This document shows, in pieces, positions 39,701 through 54,700 of a DNA stretch of 64,000 bases. The stretch is taken from NCBI RefSeq assembly GCF_030463565.1, contig NC_134646.1, positions 66,233,710 through 66,297,709 of the forward strand. The letters run 5' to 3'. Numbering within the stretch: the stretch's first letter is position 1; each line of letters begins with the position of its first letter. A program made the translations under genes and the position numbers. Below the pieces are notes generated by a model that worked only from the letters and a program-made list of their open reading frames with translations, was not told where the DNA came from and did not search any database. This stretch comes from Pelecanus crispus. Its lineage: Eukaryota > Chordata > Aves > Pelecaniformes > Pelecanidae.

Positions 39701-42700
39701 TGTAACTAAGCTGTTCATTACTTCAAAGACTTGGATTCCCTACTCAGGTTCAAATTCGCATTTCATATTTAAATCGTCTGATTTTAATGATTGTGTGATC
39801 ATTAAACTTTCTTATTAGCAAAACATAGCATTTTAAGTATAATCTTAAAATCTGCTTGCCCTGTGATGCCACAAATACCTCTGATAAATCAACAGGAAAA
39901 AATGGAAAGCTGTAACAAATAGTCTTACATTATTGGAGTCTCCCTGCACTACCTGTCTTGTTACATCTGAGACCTCAGGAGATTTTTCTGCTCTTCTAGA
40001 AATCTTGTTGATATTTGAACTTTCCTCTGTGCAGTAAAGTAGCAACCGCTCTATCATTTAATGCTCCTTTAACACCTGTTCCAGGCAAATGGATACAGCA
40101 ACAGGCCTTTCACATAATTAGTGTTTTTAAGAACTCTTTTCACAGGTAATGTGGTCTACCCAGAAGTGAAACACAAGAACAGAACACTCTGTCAGCAAAC
40201 TTTATCCCTCTATTCACATACATTAAGATGTACAGCTCAGCTAGTAGTTCTCAAAGAAGGAACTCCCACACAGTAGCGAGCTGTAATATAAGCAAATAGA
40301 AACAACCTGGCATTTTAAAAAGTGTATATACAACAGTCTTCATACACAAAGAAACAGAATACACACATGTTTAAAAGCTGCAGAAAAGTACACACAGCTT
40401 TGAACTGCAATATGATAAAAAGCAATCCTGAGGTTTTAAGAGTTTATGAGTCACACTTACCATACATAGAAAAGCCGTGAAAAGGAATTACACCTACAAA
40501 ACAAAAATATTTCTTTTTTGTTCTATATTTCTTTTTATCCATGCAAAAAAATTGATTTTTTCCCCAAGTTTTGAAATTGTATTCTGTCTACCAAAGGAAT
40601 AAAATATTTCCTTGTTATGGCACCTGCAGTCTTAGATCTCAGTCTTGTAAAAATTTAAGTACAGTAATTGTACCACTTCACTACAACCATGTGCTTAAAC
40701 ACATTCTATAGTTCCTAGAAAGCCAAGTAAAGCTCCATTTCCATGAAGTTATTATGTATAAGCTTTGCTGAAATCAGAACCTAATTTCAGATAAATGACA
40801 ACCTGTAAATGTCATGCATTGACAAGGAGGGAGCAGGAAGAAAGGAGACCAAGACCTCTAATAATTCATGTAGTACTCAGATAAAACATTTAGAGGACTT
40901 GGTAGCTGTATCATAACAGTTCCCTCCTCCTTTCCAACTGATCTTAGCTCCCATTCATTAATTTTCATATAGGACTGGTAAGAGGGAGCTGCTTTGGCAA
41001 AAGGTCATAAGGACAATGTTTCATGGCTACAAAACTGCAAAGAATTGCGAAGGCAAAAATGGAAGAAGGGGGAACAAAAGTATGTGCTACAACTGATGCC
41101 ACTGGAACACAGAAGACATAAAAGACAAGGCCAAATACACAGATTTAAGATTGGTGACATAAGGCCTTGAAAGAAAGAGCAAAGAGCTTGAACTTAACAT
41201 ACAAATGCAGCATGAAAATAAAGAAAGGATTCAATAGATAGGGGTTGAAATGGTCAAAATGAGAGCTGAAAAAAAGAATTTTAACAACTGAAGTAGCCAT
41301 AACAGCAATGATATTAACTTAAAATTATATAGATTTGCTATGTCTGAGTTTTTAAAGTGAATGCACATTTTGAAAGGAAAAGACTTTAAGGTGTGGTTTG
41401 TTGAGTACTGAAAAGCTGGGGTCAGAGAGTTTCAGCATGTATCATTCAGATCCTCTAAGTGGTGATACAAGACTGGAATACAAGCTGCTGCACCAGAAGT
41501 TGTTTTCTTTCTCCTTCTCACACACGTAGATGAACTCCGTATGTGACTAACACCAGGCTGAATGTGGTTTTGGAGTAGCTTCAGTCCAGCTTACTCCTTT
41601 AAATTAATGAATTTCGCAGAATAATAGCAAAACATAATTTGTAATAGAAAAAGAAGTCATCATGTATTTGAGAAAAAAATCTCGTATCTTTCCAATCTAC
41701 CACTAGAGGAGGCAATAGTATAATTCTTACCATTTGGAGGATAGAAAACAGCATACTCTTCCATTCCGAGTTTTCCTGTGAATCACCAAACCACAATTAA
41801 AATGTGATTAAACTGTTAAAAGGCGTAAACCTTTAAATGAAAAAGATAGATTCTAAGTTACAATTATAAAAATCATAACTAATTCCATTATTGACTATTT
41901 CATATTGTCTAAAACAAGCAAGCAATGCAATAAGACAGGTACAGAGTCAGATATAAAACTAAAATGCAGCACCAATAAGGGAGGCTGACAAACAGCAAAA
42001 AAGAGGAGGAAGATTTCAGCAATGCTATCCCATAGAGATTTTATTTGGTTGTGTCTTAGGAGCTCTAAAGGTGTTTGCTGCAGACCTTGAAGACAGTGAA
42101 GCTCTATGAGGGGATAAGGTTAAGGGGATAATTCTGCCATGCTGTGGCAGACTGACCTAGGGATGGGAAAGGCATTTAAAAAGATGTAGGAACAGATAAA
42201 AAATATTCAAGGCTTCATTAAGCCTGCAACAGAGAGGAAGACAGATGGTATAGTTTTGATATAACAAAAAAAATATTTAAGTAATGTGTTAGATACAAAA
42301 GATTAATTAAGTCAACACAATCACTGATAGTACAGACTGACCATATAACTTTCTCTCTTCCTTGCAAAATTAACATATTAGTTAACCATATTTGAACTAC
42401 AGAACCGAATAATTTTAAATCCGCTATTAAAAAAATTCACAATTCATTTAGAAATATAGGTGGTTTTAAGCATAATTACTACTAATTAAAAGCTGTAATT
42501 ATTTTAGTTTTAAAATGAGAAAATTCAACTAGAAAATGTAATTACTTATATGAAAATTTATAGAATATTCAGCGATCTTTTAGATCTCTGTGTATTTTGT
42601 TCACTCTACACAGAAGAATTTAGCATAGGGAACTTTTGTCAGGTTCAATGGAATCCGGACTTAGATATTTTCCTGTAGCATGGATTGACTGAATTAAATT

Positions 42701-45700
42701 AAAAATTAACCTCCGAAGCTCTTGCCTACTACCCCATGAAAATAAAATCCAGCATTTTCCAATTACAGAAATCAGTTGTTTCAATAAACTAAAAAATACT
42801 TTTTACTTTTCCTTTCAGTAGTTTGCTTGCTGTGCAGCAGGGAGTTGTAATCTGGAAGGAGAGTATTTTGAGCATAAAGCACATCTCTTGGAAAATTAGC
42901 CAAAAATAGGACCTACAAGCCTTTTGGATTTACACTGCACAGGTTCAGCAGAGATTTAGATTTCAGCAACTTCATTCCCCAGATTTGTCTAGGAATAAGT
43001 AGGATGTTCCCCTTAGCTGTGTTTCTGGGCTGCCATGGCTCTGTGCCTGAAGTGAGACCTGGGATTCCACTGCTGTTCTGCTCTCAGGTGAGCCCTGTGC
43101 TTGTTTCAAGAAGTAGGTTAAGAAAACTCCCTAATTCAGTTAAAGAGAGAGAAAAGACCTACAAAGCAATAAAGGAGGAAGCAAAAAATTAGAAAACAAC
43201 CATTGCCTCTAGTGACATAAGAAGCAGCAAGAGGAAAACTGTCAGCAGAGGTTCTGTTCAAAAAATGTACTTGGTACAGGGATCACATTTGGCTAAATAC
43301 ACTGCCACGAGGGACCAAGGAAGAAAATAGGAATTAAGAAGGTAAAGGTACATGGAAAAAAAAGTGATTGGATGGCTGAATGATTCAAGAAGGAAGACAA
43401 AATTAGGAACCTCTGGGTAAAGCCAAGGCAGGTGAGGATCTAAGAAGCAAGGAAACAGAGCCCAGAGGTATGGCATTAGAAGTTGTCAGAGAAGGCAAGT
43501 GGACTGAACCAATAAAGTTAAGATTGTTAAGAAAAATAAGACTCACATGAGAACTTAAGCCAAAGAATGTCCAAAAGTAAGCTACCACTCTGGAAGATGC
43601 CATGCTTTAAAAAAAATCAGTATAAGTGTGCTTGGTAGAGCTCTACTCTCCCAGATCTTTGAACAGAGCCCACAGTTCTTCAGCAACATGTTCTGCTCCT
43701 CTCTGCAAATATCTGCAAAATTCACTGCTCTGGGAAGATAACATCCTACCACCACTTCCAGTTGCTAAATTTATTGAAGTTGCACAGGACAATGTTGTGT
43801 ATTTAAATTTATAACGCTGATGAAGATAGATGTTGTCAAGATTTTATCATATTGTCATAGTTGTGTGTTTCATTTACTTTGGTAAAACACAGGAGAATTA
43901 TTCACAGAAAACTACAGTAAAAAGAACAACATTGCAATCTGGCCTTCATGTGATCAGCTTCTAAACTGTCACAGAATCTGTGCAGATGTCAGCTGGATAC
44001 ATGAAGTTTTTACTAACGTTCTTTTAAATGTAGTCTACCAGGTGTAATGAACATAAAGGAAATTCACATACTGTATTACTGCAGCAGTCAACAAAAATCT
44101 ATACACTCTTTTATAAAACAACTCTTTTTACCTCGTATATATGATTTGGGTGGGGTGGCACTGCTGTAAGTAAAGTGCTCCAATACAGATGTATCTCGGG
44201 AAAAACAGAGTAATACCTGTAGAAAAGACAGCATATAAAAATCAACTGACTTACTGGATCAACAAAGCAATGTCAAACAGATTTAAGGACCTGCTTTAAC
44301 TAGCATCTGTTAGATGCTGTTGAAGAGAGCTAATATCGTTGAAAGCTCTTGATCAACTTAATTTACTTTCCTGTTCAAATTTCCAGGCTCACTTTGAACT
44401 TGCTCTGATTTTATCTTCACATTCATTTGTTGTAAAATATCCCCGTTCTCCTCTTTGCCTCTCAGCCTGGGTTTATCCCTTTCTGTCACATCATTAGTAA
44501 CTGTGCATGCAACTGGCTGCTTTTACATCTATTAGGTTATTTTTCTATTCAGTTACTATGATCTGGGAAGTCCTAGTAAGTGAATAAGCAAATGAAACAT
44601 TTACATTTTCACACGTGTGCAGTTCCACACATGTGATCCTTACATCCACTTTCATTCCCAGCAGCTTTACAGAATGCCTACACGATATTCAGTTATTTCA
44701 AAAAGCACAGATTATAATGTTCACCTCGCATCCATAAGTTCTGAAATGTATACTGTATTTTGTAAAATATATTTGTATTTTTTATTGTTTACATAAATGA
44801 AAAATCTAGTATTCACAGCAATTGAGTATAAAACTAAATATTAAAAGCATTCCTAGGGAAAAAAATTAACAACAATTTCATCCTATACGCAGTTGTAAAG
44901 AATGTAATAACCGGTATTGAACTTGAAAATTTTCAAGTTTTCATGCAATGCAAGACTGCACTATCAAGAATGTACACAAGAGGGCAGAAGTAAGACAGAC
45001 TTCAACTTGCTGTTGACTTTTTTGCATAGTGAAACCTTCTCTGCTCTTGTAGGTTTTAAGAGTTTGTTTGTTTGTTTTAACTGTAGCCAAGGTGTAAAAG
45101 GTGGAAATGTTTCAGATGGTGTTTCACTACATAATTTATTGTGAATAAAAATGAATGGATTTTTCCTTCAACTAACTATTGCAAACATTTTCCAGGTAGG
45201 AGCATTCATCAAAAGGAAACATGCAAAACTGAAACACTGTGACATCTGAACTCATTGCTTTTTTTATTTTTTATGGAAAGCAGGTCATATTTTGAGACTT
45301 TTTCCTCTTTTGAACCTCAAAACTATTTCTCAGATACAAACACCTTTTAAAAAATAGTTTATCTTGAACAGTTTAAGTTAAATATTATTTTTGCGCAATA
45401 CACCATCATTTTCATAGCTGCCAAAATACAGCTGACAATAACAATACACAGGCAAATGTAATTCTCTGTATATGTTAATTGAGGTGAAAGAAAAAGAAAC
45501 TAATCTAAAAAGGACATAAATTATGTTCTCTCACAGGGGAAAGAATGTAACCTTAATTTAAGGCCCCCTTTTTTAGGAATACAGTGTCCAGTACAAGTAT
45601 CTGGAAGTCTTTAAATGAAGACTATGCATCTTTAGAAGAGATAGACTCTAGCTCAAACATTAGTTATAACTATACCTAAAAACTGCTGGTGAAGGTCTTT

Positions 45701-48700
45701 GCATCTATTCATTATGCAGGACGTAAGACCAAAGTATTCGAATTGAACCTCTGGCCTGAAATAATGAATTTACAAATTTAATAATCTACGTATTATTTTT
45801 CTCATTCACACTTTGTAACTTTGTAAACTTTGGGATACAGAAAGCAAAGAGATTAAAGGAAACAAATTACATCATTTCACAGTGCTCTTCCTGAAAAGGA
45901 TTGTATGCTACTAAAGAGGTACCAACAGTCCAACCAAATACCCTCATTGTTATTTTAGGCCCAAATTTTCTGGTTTTGATGGATGCTTTATCTGTTAAGT
46001 AACACACAGACAAACGCCACACTCTGATCAATGACTTGGAAAACTTAGAGGCAGTAACTAGTCATGAAAAAACCCACAAACCCAGTGCAAACAGAAATAA
46101 TTTATCTGGTTTAAACATTTTCATTACCTATTTTATTTAGCCAATATTAAATTCCAGTTATCATATGAAATCAATAAATAATATTCCATATCAGTATGAC
46201 TCATACTGCAAAATTTTTCCAGAGGCCACAGAACAAAATCATTTGGCAGCAATGCATTTGCAAGTGAGGTTGAAAGAGAAAATTATCAAGGAAAATGGAT
46301 AACTTTCTTCTAGAAAAAGAGTCTGAAGAATACCACGAAGTAGCAACCAAAACTAGAGCAACTAATAATTATAAGTTTGAGATACTCTTTGCCTCAAAGC
46401 CTTGCAGTAAAACTAGGCACTTCATTTTTCAAAGATTTTTGGTTACTTTCCTTCAAATTACTCAGGATAGTTTAGTCCTTTTTATGATTTTCATTCTGTG
46501 ATCATTCTTTTAGTTAATAGATATACATAAAAAATTAAAATACTATACTGTGCTATATATTGAGAATGATGAACAAAATCTATTTCTGATGGTCTTAAAA
46601 CAAAAGATTATACTGTATACTAGTTCATACTCCATAGATTATAATCCTGTGTCCACTGGAACTGTCAGTTAATGACTAATAATATGCCTTAGTAGTCTAC
46701 ATAATGAATGAAGCAGAAACAAGAATGACAGTTCTACATCCCATGATGAAGAGAGAATGTTCAATAATGAAAACCATCTTTGACCCTTAAATCAAGAAAA
46801 ACTTCTACAGGTAAATATTTTAGTGAATAAATATCAATGTTTGAGTTGTCATCATGTAGTCACTTTTCAAATTTTGATTCAGAAACAAATTCAGATACAG
46901 ATCTTACTATTGGAACTATTTTAAGTAAAAAAAGGCTATAATTTCATGAGGTTATAATTTTAAGTATTAATGTTTAAATGCTTATTACGCTACAATATTA
47001 TATGCAGACATGATTGAATAGTATGCTTAAATAGTAATGCATATTTTTATACCTATATGGACTAAGCAGCATTAAGGACAGTTTCTTGCTTAGTTAAATT
47101 ACTATTTTTTATGCATTACCATCAAAGAAGAAATCATCTAGTTTCACATAGCTCTAATACAAAAAATTAAGCAAGTCTAACCAACAGATGTGACTAATGA
47201 AATTGAAAGCACTGTGGAAATGGTAAGTTTGCTGCATGACATTTATGTTGACACTGCAATCAACTACACATTAGGAAATTCATAAATTTAATATCCTTCT
47301 GTTTAAGGGCATTTGACAGGCAGCAACGAAGATAATTCTTTATAAATTAGCTGGGTTCCCCATTGCTAGAAGCAGCTTTGGAATGGGAGCAATCCTAAAA
47401 GTAACCATACGTATCACTACCTTATTCAGAATCAATGTCTTCAATTTAAAAATATGTCAATACAATATATTTTATACTTATTGCAGTAGGTCACTGTAAA
47501 GCAATACTATTTTTTTTTTTTTTAAACTGGAACCCTGAATATACTTCTCAAGTCTTAATTTCTATGTATGCCACAGCTGTTAATTATTTTATTATTGCAA
47601 AGCTGGAAGGGGGAAGAATATGGCTGACTGCTATTTTCTGGCTTACTGCATTGGAAAGACATTGTGTAGGGTCCTTCAGAGTAGGAGTTTTAGAACTGCT
47701 CCATCTGTTTAAGTGTACAAGATTAATTTACAGTATTGTTATTCAGAAGGGAAAGTACATGTAATGCAGCAAACAGATGCTGTCTAGGGTCCCACTGTAC
47801 TCTGCCTACACATGAAACACAAAGGCAGTCCGTACTCCAAAGATGATACGATCCCACAGGAGTATAATTTCTAGCTTTTCTAAGAAAAAAATAGTTACAT
47901 ACCTGATATAAATAATCCTCAAAAACAAAGTAGTAGTCATCATTGCTTGCTGTCAGCTTTACATCCTGTAATCAAAAAATAGAGCAGTTTGAAGCTAAAA
48001 GACTTTCTTTTCAGACTCTTATAGAGGCAGACTCCCATAGAAGCTAAAATTAACACAGTGATAGAAGACACTGTTTCACCACTGAATCATGAAAGAGCTG
48101 TAGTTAAGCATATACTCCACATTTTAAAATAAAAAATGCTATATTAACTTGATGATGAAAATATTCAGAATTGAAACTTGAAATGGAAGCGCTTGGACCC
48201 CAGTGCTTTCTTCCATGCAAAACCAGTTATTTTTTCAAATGAAGTTACCGTTTCTTTACGACTTAACGGCTCAACTCAAACAAATGTCTTACACAAGAGC
48301 CAACACAGGCACAAGGAGAGAGTTTACAATAATAAATCCACACTAATTATTCTTACACTCCTTAAAACCAAACCATCTAACACCTTTGTTAAAAAACCAA
48401 GATACTGGTGTGATGAGTATATAAATCACTTAATCACTGTTTAGTGAATCACTTACTTTGTAAATCAGACTGTCGACTAAAAGGTCGTGCTGAATCACAT
48501 TTGACTTAAGCTGTTCATAATACAAGATATCCTAAAATTAAAAATATTATCATCAGTCTGAGATGCAACTTTAATTTATATTTAAACTAACAAAGACAAT
48601 TTTTAACAAAAAAATTTTTAAAAAATCAAGAAAAATCATAAGCATGTATTCAGCTGAAAAACCCACTGCATAGCTTATGAAGCTTTCTATCACTGTTTAT

Positions 48701-51700
48701 TCTAACTTAAGCCTTAAAAAATGAGGCAGATATTTGAGAGTTTATAAAATTACCTCCCCTTTAGATAATTAATAAAACACAAATGAAGGAACTTATTCAA
48801 ACCAAAATCCGTATCTTCCAACCTTTGGGTCTCTACAGCTAAAACTTTTTCAAGCTCAAAATCATTATGTTTTTTGTCTTTGTTACCCCCTATTTTCATG
48901 CACCTCTCCATGAATAGGCTCTGTCATATCTTCTAGCATTAGTGAGTTGCTGCAAATATTTGATATTAATCTAATATGAATCTCTAAATAGTATAAATTT
49001 ATTAAAAGATTAAATGATAAATACATGAAAAAGTCTTGTGAAGAATAAAAAGAACTCAGACCTTTTTTTGAACTCCAATTATTTCCTGAATGTCTACAGA
49101 ACATACACAAGGGTGAAACGATGGGGAAGTATCAGAACAAACACTTCTCTGCTTTTGCTTATTCTACCCCTTTCTTCTTAGAAACAGTTTGCAAAGGAAC
49201 CAAAAAATTAAATATCGCGCTATCATCATGTAATTCTTATATCCCTAAACACCTCTCTGTCATTATGCATACAATTGAATACCACAGTTTCAAATGGATT
49301 TGGAATAAATCTGTAAACTAAATCAGCAGTCCCAAAGCTCCTTCCCACTTCACAAAACTATTTTGATTTCAATGTGTCTCTACAGGCACCACACAAACGC
49401 TTGTATATTCCAAATTTTACATAATATTTGCTGCTGATTTCTTTGAAAAAAAAGGTAAGTCTGGAGTAAGGATTTAAGGAACAAGTGGGAAGTAAGATGA
49501 AATTTTGAGAGGGAGAGAATGGAAAAAAGTGAAGAGAAGGCTAGGGAACATTGTAACTGTTCTTTGTATTAATCCAAAACCGAGAAGTGGTGAAAATTAT
49601 ACACTTAGAAATTATTAGAATTAATACTTTATTAGACTGTTAAGTTGAAATGAGGACAAAAGGTGTATTTATTAAGTACTGATAACTACCACAGGGAAAA
49701 TATTTACATTTTTCTTTCTGAGAAATAAAAAGGGCCGGTATAAATAGTATGCTATTTCTTTATGAAGGATCAGACACAAATATTTACTAAATGTAAATTA
49801 ATTGCAGTATGAATGTATCACTCTGTTCTTAAGAGCTACAGAGAACTGCTCTAATATTCAAGTCAGCATTTTAAAGCATCAACACTGTATTCTAATTAAG
49901 TGTAACACCACCAAATGAATAACATCTAAAGGGTTTTTTTTTGCCACCTCAAATGACTGTATATATTAGAACAGAAGGAGCTAATAAAAAAACCCTCTTC
50001 TTTTTCATGCTAAGCAGATTGCATGATTAACTGTTTCTGTTGTACATAGAAGTACTCCTGCATAAGAAATGGTACAATGAAACTCATGGCTACAAGGGTA
50101 CTAGATAATGCAACTACTAATTTATTGTAATTTGGGAAAGAGATTCTAATAACCTCATGGTTTCCTGTTATCATTTCCTAGTTTGAGAGAGTAATCTTTT
50201 GCTACACACATACAGAGCACACTTTAAATTTATATGCAGAAACAAGTTTTCTTCTTAAAATACTTTCACCTGAGGTCACACAGTGGCCCCAAGCCACAAG
50301 TTAACGTTATCAATAGTCCAGTATTTTGTACTCAGTTTATGTTTTATAGTAACACTCAATTATGTTTTACATTTGCTTACAAGAGTCCATTTTCCCGTTA
50401 TTATTAAAATTATTGTAAAACCACAACTAAAAAGTAATCACTTCAGTACATGGTCCATTCATCTTAACAGTCAGAATAACTTGGTATTAAGTTGAATTGC
50501 GGCTGGTTTATTCACACTTAGGATAGACTTTGTGATTTGGCACGCAAGCAGTAACTTCACTGAATGTATGAAGAACAGATCTCTGTACAAGAAAAAAACA
50601 TTAATAAATGATGCTCTGCTGTACTGATATCATGAGTTTAGAGTAGTTTCAGTGCAGTTTTGTTTATGGCATCATGCGGAACTATGATTATCATGTTATT
50701 AATCTCTAAAATATTTACTAGCTTCCTATGCCTTAATTCAACTGCATTATTAATTGAAGTGTAAAGAATCATGTCAGTTGCAATTACGTATAAATAACAG
50801 TTTAGTATAGCCAGTGAACAGTATCTTCACAGAAGTAAAACAGAAAACCCCTGCAAGACATTTAAATTAAATAAGTTTAATCAGAACAGAATATTTGCTA
50901 TTTGTTAATCCAGAATGACACTTGTATTTAAAACATTTTGTAAAATTTCTTTTCATTTTAGCAAATGAATCAATAAAGCTGAAGTGTAGAAACTTTCCAT
51001 TTCTCACCCTTCAGCCTTGTGTACTGATTTTAAAAAAACAATCTACTTATTAGAATATAGGGTAAATATTGCCTGAGTTAGAACAGAGATTTGAATCACT
51101 TAGCCTTAACCAACAGGACGTACAATTTCTGAAATATATATCCTTCCTTTTCCTGCTTAATTTGTTTTAATTAGTGTAAATATTTCAAGCAGTTAAAAAG
51201 TAGTAAGAATAAGCAACCTGGCATTTAGGGTACTGTCTTGAGAGAACAACTGTGCTCAGATTCTTCAGCAACTCGCAGAAATTGAATGGAAGTTCTTTAT
51301 AATTCAGTTGAATACTTTCTTCAGTATGATTTTAAATAAAAAGCGTAAAAAGTTTATCACCTTTTCTTTTTTCATAAATAGTAGTTTCTCCTTTGCTCTT
51401 ATAAAAATCCACTAGGCCAGCTTGGTCATTTTGCAGAAAATAAAACACCGTTTGCCATCACTGTTATAATTTCAGCATGAACCAAAACGTGAAACACAAC
51501 TCAAAACTCTACCCTGAAAAAGTTAATAGCAAATTTACATTGCAAATATTAGCAGAGTAAACCAGTACTTAAATATTTTAACAGTTAAATAATTTAGTAA
51601 AAAGACTGGATGGCCAAGCTGTCCACCTGAACTAGAACTCATGAGAAAAAGTTTGGGAAACAAATCAGAAATTATTAAAAAGGGACTTGCAATGCAAAAA

Positions 51701-54700
51701 CAATCATAACCATTCTAGGAATAATGGTTTTAATTCATTACTTGTCATTCATTTTCTCTTAAATTGCGATTGTTGTGATGCAAAATGAAAACAGGGCTTG
51801 GGAATCACACCAGTTTTTTACATGCAACTTGACCACAAGTAGATCTTGCCCATGGCTCTTAGTAAGACAAGAGGCTTGCGATTTATGCTGTATTAATAAA
51901 TATATTCCTTATATCTGAATCATAAACAAGATTGGTCACAGATTTGCTTTCAAGCCACATGACCCTTTTGCTTGGTGATCAGTTTTTGTCACTTGCACAG
52001 TGAGAAATGTTTTTGAGAGCCTCACTCAGGCTTCAAGAAAGATTCAAGTCTTGTTTTACTATTTTATTGGTTGCATTTTTTCCTCCAGATGAGACAACTG
52101 ACTACTACCAAGTTTCAGGGGTGTCCAAAAACGTGGCAGGTTTCTTAGCCTAAAACATTTTAATTTATAAAACCAAAATCTTACCATTTTCATATGATTC
52201 TACCTTTCTTCTCTGTCTGCCAAATCTTAATGTAATCTCAATTTATAAACATTTTACTTTTTGAAAATGTGTTGCATTTTCATATAGACCATAGCTTTTC
52301 TCAAAATAATATGTATTTTTTTATATTGCACCTCCAAACATATTCATCTTTCCAAGTTGAAACAAAGTACATTTCAGGATTTCAGTCCTGACCTTACAAA
52401 GCCACATACCAAATTTTCCACCCAAAAACCTCATACTGTATCCACCTGAGAGCATAAGGAAAAGGGAGCTCTAAAAGTAGCTCACAGGCAAGAGAGAACA
52501 GTATCTTTCAGCAGTACCCAGCAAAGCTAGTTTAAACAGAATCTGGTGATACACCTTCTTTGAAATTAAGGTTTGGATTACTCAGCGGACTCTGTTCAGG
52601 CACAGTCCACCTGTGGCCTGCCATGAAATCCCTGGCACAGGAGCTGCACTCTCACTGCTGAACTGTAGGCAGCTCGTGATTCGTTTTTAGGTTACCCTTG
52701 TCCATTTGATTGCACTGTCTATGCTTGCCTCTCAAATCTAATACAAGAAATGGGTGGGTGAAGCACAGAACTAGGAATATGAAGAAAGACTAACACTGGG
52801 GAGTCTAGAAGAGAGACACAAAGATTTGTGGGAATTGGATGAAGCCTAAGGAATGGCAACCAGCACTAATTAGGTGAGCTGTAGATTTTGGAACAGAAAT
52901 ACCAGAAACAAGTACAAAACAGAAAAATAAACAGATTACATAAACAGACAACAGAAAAAGAGCTAAAGGAAGTCCCTCCTGGCAAATCCTGGAAGACGAT
53001 CCAAAACTTATTCTCCTTTTACCAGACACCTGTGAGATCTATTTGTAAGGTAAATCCTTCTCCAGTCAAAGATAATAACAGTCCACTACTGCTACTGGCT
53101 TCTCAGCTGTTTGAATGGTGCAGTGGGTAGCTTTGGCTACTGATCCTTATATAAATAGCCCTACTGATAAGGCACAGTTAGATCATGCTCCACTGTGAAC
53201 TTACCACCTCACCTATTTATTAAGTTTTTAAACCTAGGAAATTACATTCAGTAAAAGCTGTAGTTAAGGAAAGCATTACTAATTCCTGCATGCTGGAATT
53301 TTCAGAATTAAGATTGATTTCAACCCATTAACCTAAAAATATTAGAAGAAAAAAGCCTATAAGATACTGAACAATTTTGGTTTTTAGGCACTGCTTGAAT
53401 AGCATGCAGTGAATAAACAATAGGGTAACACACCAAACAGAAGGAAAAATAAATATTAAACAGAATCTCAGTAAGTGTGTGCCATCCATTTTATGCAATC
53501 AATGAGGCAGACATCCCACAGGAAAAACTGTGATTTTGTGATTCAAGAGCGTACGATAAAATATATATATATATATACAGCAAATTGGACTGTTTGCACA
53601 GACAATATTAACTGTGACACTGTTCAGCTTTTAAATGTTTGACTCTGTTACCTTAAAAATGCTCTTTTAACACAATTTCTCTAAAATGTACCATTATAAA
53701 TGAAAACTAATAAACAATTCATTGCCAGGAAATGTGTTTACACATTTCTAAATAATCCTGCATATAGAGCTTACAGTTTATCTTTTTTATGACTATGATG
53801 CTAGATTGCTAGTATCATCCTTTGCTTGGCTGTATATTAGCTTTATACAGAGACTGAGCTTTATCGAATAAAATTTTCCAAACAACAATATTGGATGCTA
53901 ACACACACAATGCTGCCTACACCAAACCCTCAATAATGTTTTACATTAGAGAAAGGAAATTCACAGTCCTTATGAGTTATAGATTCATACAGCTATAAAT
54001 GTAATAGAGCCTAAACTGCAAATCAGAAGTATTACAGCAAGAAATCTCTGCAACCACATAACTCAACTTCAGCAGAGAAACAGTACACAAGAGGTGGAGA
54101 AAAGAAGCGTTAGATAAACCAGTAAAGTCTATATGAAATACAGCAGATCATAAACCAGCTACATGTATCTGAAAACTGCTTTGCTATATGTTACAAAAAA
54201 TAAAGTGGTATATTCAGTATATGCAAGAAGAATGTCTGAGGGTGTTAGTACTGTGGCAGTAGTTACAGCCTTACTTCTGTGAAACACCAGTAAATGCAAT
54301 CCTTAAAATGAACTACAGACATTCAGCTTATAACATAGCTATAGCTAACCCATGTGCTATCCTACCTGATCTATAGGCAGCCTGCTAGGTCTCAGTCAGA
54401 AAGCCTATCCCTTTAGTGCATTTATATTTTTAGTTCTCAAAGTCCATAAAACAACTGTAACTTAGAGTCCAGGATAACAAATACTATACTATACTATGCA
54501 AAAATAGTCTTGGAAAATAAGATAAAAAGCTCCGATAGCTGTTACATTAGAAGATAGAGTTTCAGTTTAGCATGATAGAAAAACATTCATACAAACATAC
54601 ATCAACAGCTTAGATGATTTTCTCCAACATAGTATATCTTGCCCACAGATTTGAAAATTTCTGTTCTTTGTGGGGAGGGAGGGTGGATTTTGTGTTTTAC

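Larger units (their letters stand above)
40494..47902 (-). other. TBC1D19: TBC1D19 introns between the 33-nt and 63-nt exons
   Basis: Three introns (40494-41730, 41776-44131, 44217-47902), AT-rich, without recognised repeats or RNA genes. Open frames are all under 80 codons. Confidence 0.7.

Noticed and set aside
50265..50300. GAGGTCACACAGTGGC resembling reverse MIR
   Set aside because: A single short word match with no extension on either side.
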